64,000 nucleotides of DNA from Plasmopara viticola (GCA_001695595.3 MBPM02000153.1:34416-98415), one strand, 5' to 3'. Numbered from the stretch's first letter, positions 13,537 to 25,762 are shown. Notes: generated by a model not told the origin, from the letters alone. Made by a program: numbers and translations.

Positions 13537-14333
13537 GAAGCGCCGCTTCTTCCTACGGCTCAGATACGTCAAATCTAGCTTCCTGAGCAAGCACATACGC
13601 GTTGCAAGCGTACTGTAGCGAGATCTGCTCTATTTGAAGCGTCGATTCTTCCTACGGCCTCAAATACGTCTAATCTTGCTTGCTGGACATGCAGCCACGC
13701 GTTTTAAGTAGAACTTAGCGATTGCTGCTCCAATAGAAGCGCCGCTTCTTCCTACGGCTCAGATACGTCAAATCTAGCTTCCTGAGCAAGCACATATGCG
13801 TTGCAAGCGTACGGATGCGAGTTCTGCTTCATTTGAAGCGTCGATTCTTCCTACGGCCTCAAATACGTCAAATCTTGCTTCCTGGACATGCAGGCACGCG
13901 TTCCGAGCGTAACTAAGCGAGTTCTTCTTCGTTTGAAGATTCGATTCTTCTTACAACCTCAGATACGTTCAATACAGCTTCCTGGACATGCAGCCACGCG
14001 TTTTAAGTAGAACTTAGCGAATGCTGCTTCAATAGAAGCGCCGATTTTTCCTACGGCTCAGATACGTCAAATCTAGCTTCCTGAGCAAGCACATATGCTT
14101 TGCAAGCGTACCTTAGCAAATACTGCTCCATTTGAAGTGCCGATTTTTCCTACGGCCTCAGATACGTCAAATATAGCTTCCTGGACAAGCAGACACGCGT
14201 TCCGAGCGTAACTAAGCGAGTTCTTCTTCGTTTGAAGTTCCGATTCTTCCTATAGCCTCAGATATGTTCAATACAGCTTCCAGGACATGCAGCCACGCGT
14301 TTTAAGTAGAACTTAGCGATTGCTGCTCCAATA
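13537..14333 (+). repeat. 8-mer HOR, copy 1 (797 bp)
   Basis: The order is A1, B/C chimera, A1, B1, C1, A2, B2, C2. The next unit starts at 14,334 with the same order. It is the 6-mer plus a two-monomer addition (A1 and the chimera), so it probably arose from it by unequal exchange. Confidence 0.82.
13636..13735 (+). repeat. Chimeric B/C monomer
   Basis: The left half is B1 ('gaagcgtcgattcttcc', 'tcttgcttgctgg') and the right half is C ('gcagccacgcgttttaag', 'gattgctgctccaata'). The switch falls near 'gctggacatgcag', which B and C share, so it is an in-register exchange between two monomer types. Confidence 0.85.
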
Positions 14334-15128
14334 GAAGCGCCGCTTCTTCCTACGGCTCAGATACGTCAAATCTAGCTTCCTGAGCAAGCACATACGCGTT
14401 GCAAGCGTACTGTAGCGAGTTCTGCTCTATTTGAAGCGTCGATTCTTCCTACGGCCTCAAATACGTCAAATCTTGCTTGCTGGGCATGCAGCCACGCGTT
14501 TTAAGTAGAACTTAGCGATTGCTGCTCCAATAGAAGCGCCGCTTCTTCCTACGGCTCAGAAACGTCAAATCTAGCTTCCTGAGCAAGCACATATGCGTTG
14601 CAAGCGTACTGATGCGAGTTCTGCTCCATTTGAAGCGTCGATTCTTCCTACGGCCTCAAATACGTCAAATCTTGCTTCCTGGACATGCAGGCACGCGTTC
14701 CGAGCGTAACTAAGCGAGTTCTTCTTCGTTTGAAGATTCGATTCTTCTTACAACCTCAGATACGTTCAATACAGCTTCCTGGACATGCAGCCACGCGTTT
14801 TAAGTAGAACTTAGCGAATGCTGCTTCAATAGAAGCGCCGATTTTTCCTACGGCTCAGATACGTCAAATCTAGCTTCCTGAGCAAGCACATATGCGTTGC
14901 AAGCGTACTGTAGCGCGTTCTGCTCCATTTGAAGCGTCGATTCTTCCTACGGCCTCAAATACGTCAAATCTGCTTCCTGGACATGCAGGCACGCGTTCCG
15001 AGCGTAACTAAGCGAGTTCTTCTTCGTTTGAAGTTCCGATTCTTCTTACGACCTCAGATATGTTCAATACAGCTTCCAGGACATGCAGCCACGCGTTTAA
15101 GTAGAACTTAGCGATTGCTGCTCCAATA
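14334..15128 (+). repeat. 8-mer HOR, copy 2
   Basis: Repeats the order of 13,537-14,333 at offset 797. Its last trimer is altered: the sixth monomer starts as A2 ('ccgatttttcc') and ends as A1 ('gtactgtagcgcg'). Confidence 0.78.
14433..14532 (+). repeat. Chimeric B/C monomer
   Basis: Second copy of the B1/C chimera at offset 797 from the first, differing at only a few positions, for example 'ctgggcatgcag'. The shared 'gcttgctgg' junction shows common descent of both copies. Confidence 0.85.
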
Positions 15129-15599
15129 GAAGCGCCGCTTCTTCGTACGGCTCTGATACGTCGAATCTAGCTTCCTGAGCAAGCACATATGCGTTGCAAG
15201 CGTACTGTAGCGAGTTCTGCTCCATTTGAAGCGCCGATTTTCCTACGGCTCAGATACGTCAAATCTAGCTTCCTGAGCAAGCACATATGCTTTGCAAGCG
15301 TACCTTAGCAAATACTGCTCCATTTGAAGTGCCGATTCTTCCTACGGCCTCAGATACGTCAAATATAGCTTCCTGGACAAGCAGACACGCGTTCCGAGCG
15401 TAACTAAGCGAGTTCTTCTTCCTTTGAAGTTCCGATTCTTCCTATAGCCTCAGATATTTTCAATACAGCTTCCAGGACATGCAGCCACGCGTTTTAAGTA
15501 GAACTTAGCGATTGCTGCTCCAATAGAAGCGCCGCTTCTTCGTACGGCTCAGATACGTCAAATCTAGCTTCCTGAGCAAGCACATATGCGTTGCAAGCG

Positions 15600-15790
15600 T
15601 ACTTAGCGATCTGCTCCATTTGAAGCGTCGATTCTTCCTACGGCCTCAAATACGTCAAATCTTGCTTCCTGGACATGCAGCACGCGTTCCGAGCGTAACT
15701 AAGCGAGTTCTTCTTCGTTGAAGGCCTTCTTCTTATACGTCAACCTCAGATGCTTCCTGGACATGTAGGCACGCGTTCCGAGCGTAACTA
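15600..15790 (+). other. Scrambled and deleted monomers, possible consensus error
   Basis: Several bases are missing from otherwise standard monomers ('tacttagcgatctgctcc', 'catgcagcacgcg', 'cttcgttgaagg'). A C monomer from 15,720 is rearranged: 'ccttcttcttatacgtcaac', then 'ctcagatgcttcctgg', after which it continues as B. Flanking copies of the same types are intact. This fits a poorly resolved consensus better than evolution, though a real rearrangement cannot be excluded. Confidence 0.55.
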
Positions 15791-18734
15791 AACGAGTTCT
15801 TCTTCGGTTGAAGATTCGATTCTTCTTACAACCTCAGATACGTTTAATACAGCTTCCTGGACATGCAGCCACGCGTTTTAAGTAGAACTTAGCGATTGCT
15901 GCTCAATAAAGCGCCGATTTTTCCTACGGCTCAGATACGTCAAATCTAGCTTCCTGAGCAAGCACATATGCTTTGCAAGCGTACCTTAGCAAATACTGCT
16001 CCATTTGAAGTGCCGATTCTTCCTACGGCCTCAGATACGTCAAATATAGCTTCCTGGACAAGCAGACACGCGTTCCGAGCGTAACTAAGCGAGTTCTTCT
16101 TCGTTTGAAGTTCCGATTCTTCCTATAGCCTCAGATATGTTCAATACAGCTTCCAGGACATGCAGCCACGCGTTTTAAGTAGAACTTAGCGATTGCTGCT
16201 CCAATAGAAGCGCCGCTTCTTCCTACGGCTCAGATACGTCAAATCTAGCTTCCTGAGCAAGCACATATGCGTTGCAAGCGTACTGTAGCGAGTTCTGCTC
16301 CATTTGAAGCGTCGATTCTTCCTACGGCCTCAAATACGTCAAATCTTGCTTCCTGGACATGCAGGCACGCGTTCCGAGCGTAACTAAGCGAGTTCTTCTT
16401 CGTTTGAAGATTCGATTCTTCTTACAACCTCAGATACGTTCAATACAGCTTCCTGGACATGCAGCCACGCGTTTAAGTAGAACTTAGCGATTGCTGCTCA
16501 ATAGAAGCGCCGATTTTTCCTACGGCCAGATACGTCAAATCTAGCTTCCTGGCAAGCACATATGCTTTGCAAGCGTACCTTAGCAAATACTGCTCCATTT
16601 GAAGTGCCGATTCTTCCTACGGCCTCAAATACGTCAAATATAGCTTCCTGGACAAGCAGATACGCGTTCCGAGCGTAACTAAGCGAGTTCTTCTTCGTTT
16701 GAAGTTCCGATTCTTCTTACGACCTCAGATATGTTCAATACAGCTTCCAGGACATGCAGCCACGCGTTTTAAGTAGAACTTAGCGATTGCTGCTCCAATA
16801 GAAGCGCCGCTTCTTCGTACGGCTCAGATACGTCAAATCTAGCTTCATGAGCAAGCACATATGCGTTGCAAGCGTACCTTAGCGAGTTCTGCTCCATTTG
16901 AAGCGTCGATTCTTCCTACGGCCTCAAATACGTCAAATCTTGCTTCCTGGACATGCAGGCACGCGTTCCGAGCGTAACTAAGCGAGTTCTTCTTCGTTTG
17001 AAGATTCGATTCTTCTTACAACCTCAGATACGTTCAATACAGCTTCCTGGACATGCAGCCACGCGTTTTAAGTAGAACTTAGCGATTGCTGCTTCAATAG
17101 AAGCGCCGATTTTTCCTACGGCTCAGATACGTCAAATCTAGCTTCCTGAGCAAGCACATATGCTTTGCAAGCGTACCTTAGCAAATACTGCTCCATTTGA
17201 AGTGCCGATTTTCCTACGGCCTCAGATACGTCAAATATAGCTTCCTGGACAAGCAGACACGCGTTCCGAGCGTAACTAGCGAGTTCTTCTTCGTTTGAAG
17301 TTCATTCTTCTATAGCCTCAGATATGTTCAATACAGCTTCTAGGACATGCAGCCACGCGTTTTAAGTAGAACTTAGCGATTGCTGCTCCAATAGAAGCGC
17401 CGCTTCTTCCTACGATTAAGATACGTCAAATCTAGCTTCCTGAGCAAGCACATATGCGTTGCAAGCGTACCTTAGCAAATACTGCTCCATTTGAAGTGCC
17501 GATTCTTCCTACGGCCTCAGATACGTCAAATATAGCTTCCTGGACAAGCAGACACGCGTTCCGAGCGTAACTAAGCGAGTTCTTCTTCGTTTGAAGATTC
17601 GATTCTTCTTACAACCTCAGATACGTTCAATACAGCTTCCTGGACATGCAGCCACGCGTTTTAAGTAGAACTTAGCGATTGCTGCTTCAATAGAATCGCC
17701 GATTTTTCCTACGGCTCAGATACGTCAAATCTAGCTTCCTGAGCAAGCACATATGCTTCGCAAGCGTACCTTAGCGAGTTCTGCTCCATTTGAAGCGTCG
17801 ATTCTTCCTACGGCTCAAATACGTCAAATCTTGCTTCCTGGACATGCAGGCACGCGTTCCGAGCGTAACTAAGCGAGTTCTTCTTCGTTTGAAGATTCGA
17901 TTCTTCTTACAATCTCAGATACGTTCAATACAGCTTCCTGGACATGCAGCCACGCGTTTTAAGTAGAACTTAGCAATTGCTGCTTCAAAGAAGCGCCGAT
18001 TTTTCCTACGGCTCAGATACGTCAAATCTAGCTTCCTGAGCAAGCACATATGCTTTGCAAACGTACCTTAGCAATACTGTCCATTTGAAGTGCCGATTCT
18101 TCCTACGGCCTCAATACGTCAAATATAGCTTCCTGGACAAGCAGACACGCGTTCCGAGCGTAACTAAGCGAGTTCTTCTTCGTTTGAAGATTCCGATTCT
18201 TCTATAGCCTCAGATATGTTCAATACAGCTTCCAGGACATGCAGCCACGCGTTTTAAGTAGAACTTAGCGATTGCTGCTCAATAGAAGCGCCGCTTCTTC
18301 CTACGGCTCAGATACGTCAAATCTAGCTTCCTGAGCAAGCACATATGCTTGCAAGCGTACCTTAGCGCGTTCTGCTCCATTTGAAGCGTCGATTCTTCCT
18401 ACGGCCTCAAATACGTCAAATCTTGCTTCCTGGACATGCAGCACGCGTTCCGAGCGTAACTAAGCGAGTTCTTCTTCGTTTGAAGTTCCGATTCTTCTTA
18501 CGACCTCAGATATGTTCAATACAGCTTCCAGGACATGCAGCCACGCGTTTTAAGTAGAACTTAGCGATTGCTGCTCCAATAGAAGCGCCGCTTCTTCGTA
18601 CGGCTCAGATACGTCAAATCTAGCTTCCTGAGCAAGCACATATGCGTTGCAAGCGTACTGTAGCGAGTTCTGCTCCATTTGAAGCGCCGATTCTTCCTAC
18701 GGCCTCAGATACGTCAAATCTAGCTTCCTGAGCA

Positions 18735-18945
18735 AGCACGCTTTGCAAGCGTACTTAGCTCTGCTCCATTGAAGTGCGATTCTTCCTACGGCCTCAGATA
18801 CGTCAATATAGCTTCAGGACATGCAGCACGCGTTCCGAGAACTAGCGAGTTCTGCTTCTTTGAAGCCGATTCTTCCTACGACCTCAGATACGTCAAATAG
18901 CTTCCAGGACATGCAGCACGCATTTTAAGTACTTAGCGATTGCTG
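18735..18945 (+). other. Deletion-dense patch
   Basis: About a dozen losses of one to several bases occur in two hundred bases, for example 'gtacttagctctgctccatt', 'cagcacgcgttccgagaac' and 'tctttgaagccgattc'. There are almost no substitutions and no insertions. Neighbouring copies at 17 and 20 kb are normal. The pattern suggests deletion-biased long-read consensus. Confidence 0.55.
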
Positions 18946-21900
18946 CTCCAATAGAAGCGCCGCTTCTTCGTACGGCTCTGATACGTCAAATCTAGCTTCC
19001 TGAGCAAGCACATATGCGTTGCAAGCGTACTGTAGCGAGTTCTGCTCCATGAAGCGCCGATTTTCCTACGGCTCAGATACGTCAAATCTAGCTTCCTGAG
19101 CAAGCACATATGCTTTGCAAGCGTACTTAGCAATACTGCTCCATTTGAAGTGCCGATTCTTCCTACGGCCTCAGATACGTCAAATATAGCTTCCTGGACA
19201 AGCAGACACGCGTTCGAGCGTAACTAAGCGAGTTCTTCTTCCTTTGAAGTTCCGATTCTTCCTATAGCCTCAGATATGTTCAATACAGCTTCCAGGACAT
19301 GCAGCCACGCGTTTTAAGTAGAACTTAGCGATTGCTGCTCCAATAGAAGCGCCGCTTCTTCCTACGGCTCAGATACGTCAAATTAGCTTCCTGAGCAAGC
19401 ACATATGCGTTGCAAGCGTACTGTAGCGAGTTCTGCTCCATTTGAAGCGTCGATTCTTCCTACGGCCTCAAATACGTCAAATCTTGCTTCCTGGACATGC
19501 AGGCACGCGTTCCGAGCGTAACTAAGCGAGTTCTTCTTCGTTTGAAGATTCGATTCTTCTTACAACCTCAGATACGTTCAATACAGCTTCCTGGACATGC
19601 AGCCACGCGTTTTAAGTAGAACTTAGCGATTGCTGCTCCAATAGAAGCGCCGCTTCTTCTACGGCTCAGATACGTTCTAGCTTCCTGAGCAAGCACATAT
19701 GCGTTGCAAGCGTACTTAGCTTCTGCTCCATTTGAAGCGTCGATTCTTCCTACGGCCTCAAATACGTCAAATATAGCTTCCTGGACAAGCAGACACGCGT
19801 TCCGAGCGTAACTAAGCGAGTTCTTCAACAATACAGCTTCCAGGACATGCAGCCACGCGTTTTAAGTAGAACTTAGCGATTGCTGCTCCAATAGAAGCGC
19901 CGCTTCTTCGTACGGCTCAGATACGTCAAATTTAGCTTCCATAGCAAGCACATATGCGTTGCAAGCGTACTGTAGCGAGTTCTGCTCCATTTGAAGTGCC
20001 GATTCTTCCTACGGCCTCAAATACGTCAAATATAGCTTCCTGGACAAGCAGATACGCGTTCCGAGCGTAACTAAGCGAGTTCTTCTCCGTTTGAAGTTCC
20101 GATTCTTCCTATAGCCTCAGATATGTTCAATACAGCTTCCAGGACATGCAGCCACGCGTTTTAAGTAGAACTTAGCGATTGCTGCTCCAATAGAAGCGCC
20201 GCTTCTTCGTACGGCTCAGATACGTCAAATCTAGCTTCATGAGCAAGCACATATGCGTTGCAAGCGTACTGTAGCGAGTTCTGCTCCATTTGAAGCGTCG
20301 ATTCTTCCTACGGCCTCAAATACGTCAAATCTTGCTTCCTGGACATGCAGGCACGCGTTCCGAGCGTAACTAAGCGAGTTCTTCTTCGTTTGAAGATTCG
20401 ATTCTTCTTACAACCTCAGATACGTTCAATACAGCTTCCTGGACATGCAGCCACGCGTTTAAAGTAGAACTTAGCGATTGCTGCTTCAATAGAAGCGCCG
20501 ATTTTTCCTACGGCCAGATACGTCAAATCTAGCTTCCTGGGCAAGCACATATGCTTTGCAAGCGTACCTTAGCAAATACTGCTCCATTTGAAGTGCCGAT
20601 TCTTCCTACGGCCTCAAATACGTCAAATACAGCTTCCTGGACATGCAGGCACGCGTTCCGAGCGAATCTAAGCGAGTTCTTCTTCGTTTGAAGTTCCGAT
20701 TCTTCTTACGACCTCAGATATGTTCAATATAGCTTCCAGGACATGCAGCCACGCATTTTAAGTAGAACTTAGCGATTGCTGCTCCAATAGAAGCGCCGCT
20801 TCTTCGTACGGCTCTGATACGTCAAATCTAGCTTCCTGAGCAAGCACATATGCGTTGCAAGCGTACTGTAGCGAGTTCTGCTCCATTTGAAGCGCCGATT
20901 TTTCCTACGGCTCAGATACGTCAAATCTAGCTTCCTGAGCAAGCACATATGCTTTGCAAGCGTACCTTAGCAAATACTGCTCCATTTGAAGTGCCGATTC
21001 TTCCTACGGCCTCAGATACGTCAAATATAGCTTCCTGGACAAGCAGACACGCGTTTCGAGCGTAACTAAGCGAGTTCTTCTTCCTTTGAAGTTCCGATTC
21101 TTCCTATAGCCTCAGATATGTTCAATACAGCTTCCAGGACATGCAGCCACGCGTTTTAAGTAGAACTTAGCGATTGCTGCTCCAATAGAAGCGCCGCTTC
21201 TTCCTACGGCTCAGACACGTCAAATTTAGCTTCCTGAGCAAGCACATATGCGTTGCAAGCGTACTGTAGCGAGTTCTGCTCCATTTGAAGCGTCGATTCT
21301 TCCTACGGCCTCAAGTACGTCAAATCTTGCTTCCTGGACATGCAGGTACGCGTTCCGAGCGTAACTAACGAGTTCTTCTTCGTTTGAAGATTCGATTCTT
21401 CTTACAACCTCAGATACGTTCAATACAGCTTCCTGGACATGCAGCCACGCGTTTTAAGTAGAACTTAGCGATTGCTGCTTCAATAGAAGCGCCGATTTTT
21501 CATACGGCTCAGATACGTCAAATCTAGCTTCCTGAGCATGCACATATGCTTTGCAAGCGTACCTTAGCAAATACTGCTCCATTTGAAGTGCCGATTCTTT
21601 CTACGGCCTCAGATACGTCAAATATAGCTTCCTGGACAAGCAGACACGCGTTCCGAGCGTAACTAAGCGAGTTCTTCTCCGTTTGAAGTTCCGATTCTTC
21701 CTATAGCCTCAGATATGTTCAATACAGCTTCCAGGACATGCAGCCACGCGTTTTAAGTAGAACTTAGCGATTGCTGCTCCAATAGAAGCGCCGCTTCTTC
21801 GTACGGCTCAGATACGTCAAATCTAGCTTCCTGAGCAAGCACATATGCGTTGCAAGCGTACTGTAGCGAGTTCTGCTCCATTTGAAGCGTCGATTCTTCC

Positions 21901-22376
21901 TACGGCCTCAAATACGTCAAATCTTGCTTCCTGGACATGCAGGCACGCGTTCCGAGCGTAACTAAGCGAGTTCTTCTTCGTTTGAAGATTCGATTCTTCT
22001 TACAACCTCAGATACGTTCAATACAGCTTCCTGGACATGCAGCCACGCGTTTAAAGTAGAACTTAGCGATTGCTGCTTCAATAGAAGCGCCGATTTTCCT
22101 ACGGCCAGATACGTCAAATCTAGCTTCCTGGCAAGCACATATGCTTTGCAAGCGTACCATAGCAAATACTGCTCCATTTGAAGTGCCGATTCTTCCTACG
22201 GCCTCAGATACGTCAAATATAGCTTCCTGGACATGCAGCACGCGTTCCGAGCGAACTAAGCGAGTTCTTCTTCGTTTGAAGTTCCGATTCTTCTTACACC
22301 TCAGATATGTTCAATACAGCTTCCAGGACATGCAGCCACGCATTTTAAGTAGAACTTAGCGATTGCTGCTCCAATA

Positions 22377-22475
22377 GAAGCGCCGCTTCTTCGTACGGCT
22401 CAGATACGTCAAATCTAGCTTCCTGAGCAAGCACATATGCGTTGCAAGCGTACTGTAGCGAGTTCTGCTCCATTT
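22377..22475 (+). repeat. Exemplar type A monomer (A1)
   Basis: Reference copy of the 99-bp A type. It begins 'gaagcgccgcttcttc', has 'ggctcagatacgtc' with one base fewer than B and C (which read 'ggcctcag'), then 'gagcaagcacatatgcgttg'. It ends 'gcgagttctgctccattt'. The A1 subtype is marked by 'ccgcttcttc' and 'gtactgtagcg'. Confidence 0.9.
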
Positions 22476-22575
22476 GAAGCGTCGATTCTTCCTACGGCCT
22501 CAAATACGTCAAATCTTGCTTCCTGGACATGCAGGCACGCGTTCCGAGCGTAACTAAGCGAGTTCTTCTTCGTTT
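22476..22575 (+). repeat. Exemplar type B monomer (B1)
   Basis: Reference copy of the 100-bp B type, starting 'gaagcgtcgattcttcc'. It carries 'caaatcttgcttcctgg', then 'gcacgcgttccgagcgtaac', and ends 'gcgagttcttcttcgttt'. Other B copies read 'caaatatagcttccagg' and 'ttctccgttt'. Confidence 0.9.
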
Positions 22576-22675
22576 GAAGATTCGATTCTTCTTACAACCT
22601 CAGATACGTTCAATACAGCTTCCTGGACATGCAGCCACGCGTTTTAAGTAGAACTTAGCGATTGCTGCTTCAATA
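22576..22675 (+). repeat. Exemplar type C monomer (C1)
   Basis: Reference copy of the 100-bp C type, starting 'gaagattcgattcttc'. It carries 'cgttcaatacagcttcctgg', 'gcagccacgcgttttaag' and 'tagaacttagcgattgctg'. Its end, 'caata', replaces the 'cattt' or 'cgttt' end of A and B, so C is recognisable from either half. Confidence 0.9.
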
Positions 22676-23870
22676 GAAGCGCCGATTTTTCCTACGGCCA
22701 GATACGTCAAATCTAGCTTCCTGGGCAAGCACATATGCTTTGCAAGCGTACCATAGCAAATACTGCTCCATTTGAAGTGCCGATTCTTCCTACGGCCTCA
22801 GATACGTCAAATATAGCTTCCTGGACAAGCAGACACGCGTTCCGAGCGTAACTAAGCGAGTTCTTCTTCGTTTGAAGTTCCGATTCTTCCTATAGCCTCA
22901 GATATGTTCAATACAGCTTCCAGGACATGCAGCCACGCGTTTTAAGTAGAACTTAGCGATTGCTGCTCCAATAGAAGCGCCGCTTCTTCGTACGGCTCAG
23001 ATACGTCAAATCTAGCTTCCTGAGCAAGCACATTTGCGTTGCAAGCGTACTGTAGCGAGTTCTGCTCCATTTGAAGCGTCGATTCTTCCTACGGCCTCAA
23101 ATACGTCAAATCTTGCTTCCTGGACATGCAGGCACGCGTTCCGAGCGTAACTAAGCGAGTTCTTCTTCGTTTGAAGATTCGATTCTTCTTAAAACCTCAG
23201 ATACGTTCAATACAGCTTCCTGGACATGCAGCCACGCGTTTTAAGTAGAACTTAGCGATTGCTGCTTCAAAAGAATCGCCGATTTTTCCTACGGCTTAGA
23301 TACGTCAAATCTAGCTTCCTGAGCAAGCACATATGCTTTGCAAGCGTACCTTAGTAAATACTGCTCCATTTGAAGTGCCGATTCTTCCTACGGCCTCAGA
23401 TACGTCAAATATAGCTTCCTGGACAAGCAGACACGCGTTCCGAGCGTAACTAAGCGAGTTCTTCTTCGTTTGAAGTTCCGATTCTTCCTATAGCCTCAGA
23501 TATGTTCAATACAGCTTCTAGGACATGCAGCCACGCGTTTTAAGTAGAACTTAGCGATTGCTGCTCCAATAGAAGCGCCGCTTCTTCCTACGATTAAGAT
23601 ACGTCAAATCTAGCTTCCTGAGCAAGCACATATGCGTTGCAAGCGTACCTTAGCAAATACTGCTCCATTTGAAGTGCCGATTCTTCCTACGGCCTCAGAT
23701 ACGTCAAATATAGCTTCCTGGACAAGCAGACACGCGTTCCGAGCGTAACTAAGCGAGTTCTTCTTCGTTTGAAGTTCCGATTCTTCCTATAGCCTCAGAT
23801 ATGTTCAATACAGCTTCCAGGACATGCAGCCACGCGTTTTAAGTAGAACTTAGCGATTGCTGCTCCAATA

Positions 23871-25762
23871 GAAGCGCCGCTTCTTCGTACGGCTCAGAAA
23901 CGTCAAATCTAGCTTCCTGAGCAAGCACATACGCGTTGCATGCGTAACTTAGCGAGTTCAACTCCATTTGAAGTGCCGATTCTTCTAAAGGCCTCAGATA
24001 CGTCAACCTAGCCTCCAGGACATGCAGACATGCGTTCCGAGCGTAACTAAGCGAGTTCTTCTCCATTTGAAAATCCGATTCTTCCTACAGCCTCAGATAC
24101 GTTCAATACATCTTTCTGGTCATGCATCCACGTGTTTCAAGTAGAACTTAGCGATTGCTGCTCCAACAGGAGCGCTGAATCTTCCTACGGCTCAGATACG
24201 TCAAATCTAGCTTTCTGCGTAAACACATATGCGTTTTGCAAGCGTATCTTATCGAATACTACTCCATTTGAAGCGCTGATTCTTCCTACGGCCTCAGATA
24301 CGTCAAATCTAGCTTTCTGAGCAAGCACATACACGTTGCATGCGTAACTTAGCGAATACTGCTCCATTTGAAGTGCCGATTCTTGCCATGGCCTCAGATA
24401 TGTACAATCTTGCTTCCTGGGCATGCAGTTACCCGTTTCAAGCGAAACTTGGATAAAACTGCTCCGTTTGAAGCGACGATTTTTTCCACGGCCTCAAATA
24501 CGTCAACTCTATCTTTCTGGTCATGCCGCTACGCGTTTCAAGCGAAACTTAGCGAATACTGCTCCAATTGAAGCACCGACCCTTCCTAAGGCCTCATATA
24601 CGTCCAACCTAGCCTCCAGGAAATACAGGCATGCGTTCCGAGCATAACGAAGCGAGTTCTTCTCCATTTGAAGCTCCGATTCTCCCTGCCGCCTCAGATA
24701 CGTTCAATACAGCTTCCAAGACATGCTGGCACGCGTTTTAAGTAGACCTTAGCGAATGCTGCTCCAATATAAGCGCCGATTCTTTCTACGGCCTCAGATA
24801 CGTCAAAGCTAGCTTCCTGAGCAAGCCCATATGCGTTGCAAGCGTACCTTAGCGAATACTGCTCCATTTAAAGCGACAATTCTTCCTACGGCCCCAGATA
24901 CGTCAAATATAGCTTCCTGGTCAAGCAGACACGCGTTCCGAGCGTAACTAAGCGAGTTCTTCTTCGTTTGAAGATCCGATTCTTCCTACAGCCTCGGATA
25001 CGTTCGATACAGCTTCCTGGACATGCAGCCACGCGTTTTAAGTAGAACTTAGCGATTGCTGCTCCAATAGAAGCGCCGATTCTTCCTACGGCTCAGATAC
25101 GTCAAATCTAGCTTTCTGAGCAAGCACATATTCGTTGCAAGCGTACCTTAGTGAGTTCTGCTCAATTTGAAGCGCCTATTCTTCCTCAGATACGTCAAAT
25201 ATAGCTTTCAGGACATGCGGACACGCGTTCCGAGCGTAACTAAGCGAGTTTTTCCTCCGTTTGAAGATCCGATTCTTCCTACAGCCTCAAATACGTTCAA
25301 TACAGCTTCCTGGACATGCAGCCACGCGTTTTAAGTAGAATTCAGCGAATGCTGCTCCAATAGAAGCGCCGATTCTTCCTACAACCTCAGATACGTTATA
25401 TACAGCTTCCTGGACATGCAGCCACGCGTTTTAAGTTGAACATAGCGATTGCTGCTTCAGTTGAAGCGTCATTTTTTCCCACGGCCTCAAATACGTCAAA
25501 TCTAGCTTTCTGAGCAAGCACATATGCGTTGCAAGCGTAACTTAGTAAGTTCTGCTCCATATGAAGCGCTGATTCTTCCTACGGCCTCAGATACGTCAAA
25601 TATAGCTTCCAGGACATGCAGACACGCGTTCCGATCGTAACTAAGCAAGTTCTTCTCCGTTTGAAGATCCGATTCTTCCTGCAGCCTTAGATACGTTCAA
25701 TACAGCTTCCTGGACATGCAGCCACGCGTTTTAAGTAGAACTTAGCGATTGCTGCTCCAGTA
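23871..25762 (+). repeat. Satellite domain 4: diverged linker with one T cassette
   Basis: A-B-C monomers are much less alike here than in the blocks on either side, and the T1-T2-T3 cassette at 24,370 lies within. The stretch separates the 6-mer block from the 12-mer block. No gene or unique sequence is seen. Confidence 0.78.
24370..24669 (+). repeat. T1-T2-T3 monomer cassette (exemplar)
   Basis: Three monomers of exactly 100 bp start at 24,370, 24,470 and 24,570. T1 has 'agatatgtacaatcttgctt', 'cagttacccgtttcaag' and 'cttggataaaactg'. T2 has 'gaagcgacg', 'cgtcaactctatctttctgg' and 'gcgaatactgctcc'. T3 has 'gaagcaccgaccc', 'caacctagcctccagg' and 'catgcgttccgagcataac'. The same order recurs at 32.7, 33.6, 58.3, 60.7 and 63.3 kb, and T1-T2 alone at 34.4 and 49.2 kb. 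Confidence 0.85.

Larger units (their letters stand above)
22377..22973 (+). repeat. Exemplar 6-mer higher-order repeat (A1-B1-C1-A2-B2-C2)
   Basis: Monomer starts fall at 22,377, 22,476, 22,576, 22,676, 22,774 and 22,874, and the next A1 begins at 22,974. The second trimer differs from the first in a consistent way. A2 has 'ccgatttttcc' and 'gctttgcaagcg'. B2 has 'gaagtgccg' and 'gacaagcagac'. C2 has 'gaagttccg' and 'agatatgttc'. The same alternation recurs through 13-24 kb with spacings of about 592-598 bp, the shortfall coming from small deletions. Confidence 0.88.
13238..23870 (+). repeat. Satellite domain 3: homogenised 6-mer/8-mer HOR block
   Basis: This is one of the most uniform parts of the array. 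A1-B1-C1-A2-B2-C2 units of about 598 bp repeat with few substitutions, for example A1 starts at 21,785, 22,377, 22,974 and 23,572. Local variants include an 8-mer at 13.5-15.1 kb, A-A junctions, and A2 copies lacking two bases ('acggccagatacg'). A distinctive variant, 'cctacgattaagatacg', occurs at about 17,410 and 23,588, a sign of longer-range copying. Small deletions cluster at 15.6-15.8, 16.5, 17.2-17.3, 18.0-18.2, 18.7-18.95 and 19.65-19.83 kb. Confidence 0.88.
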
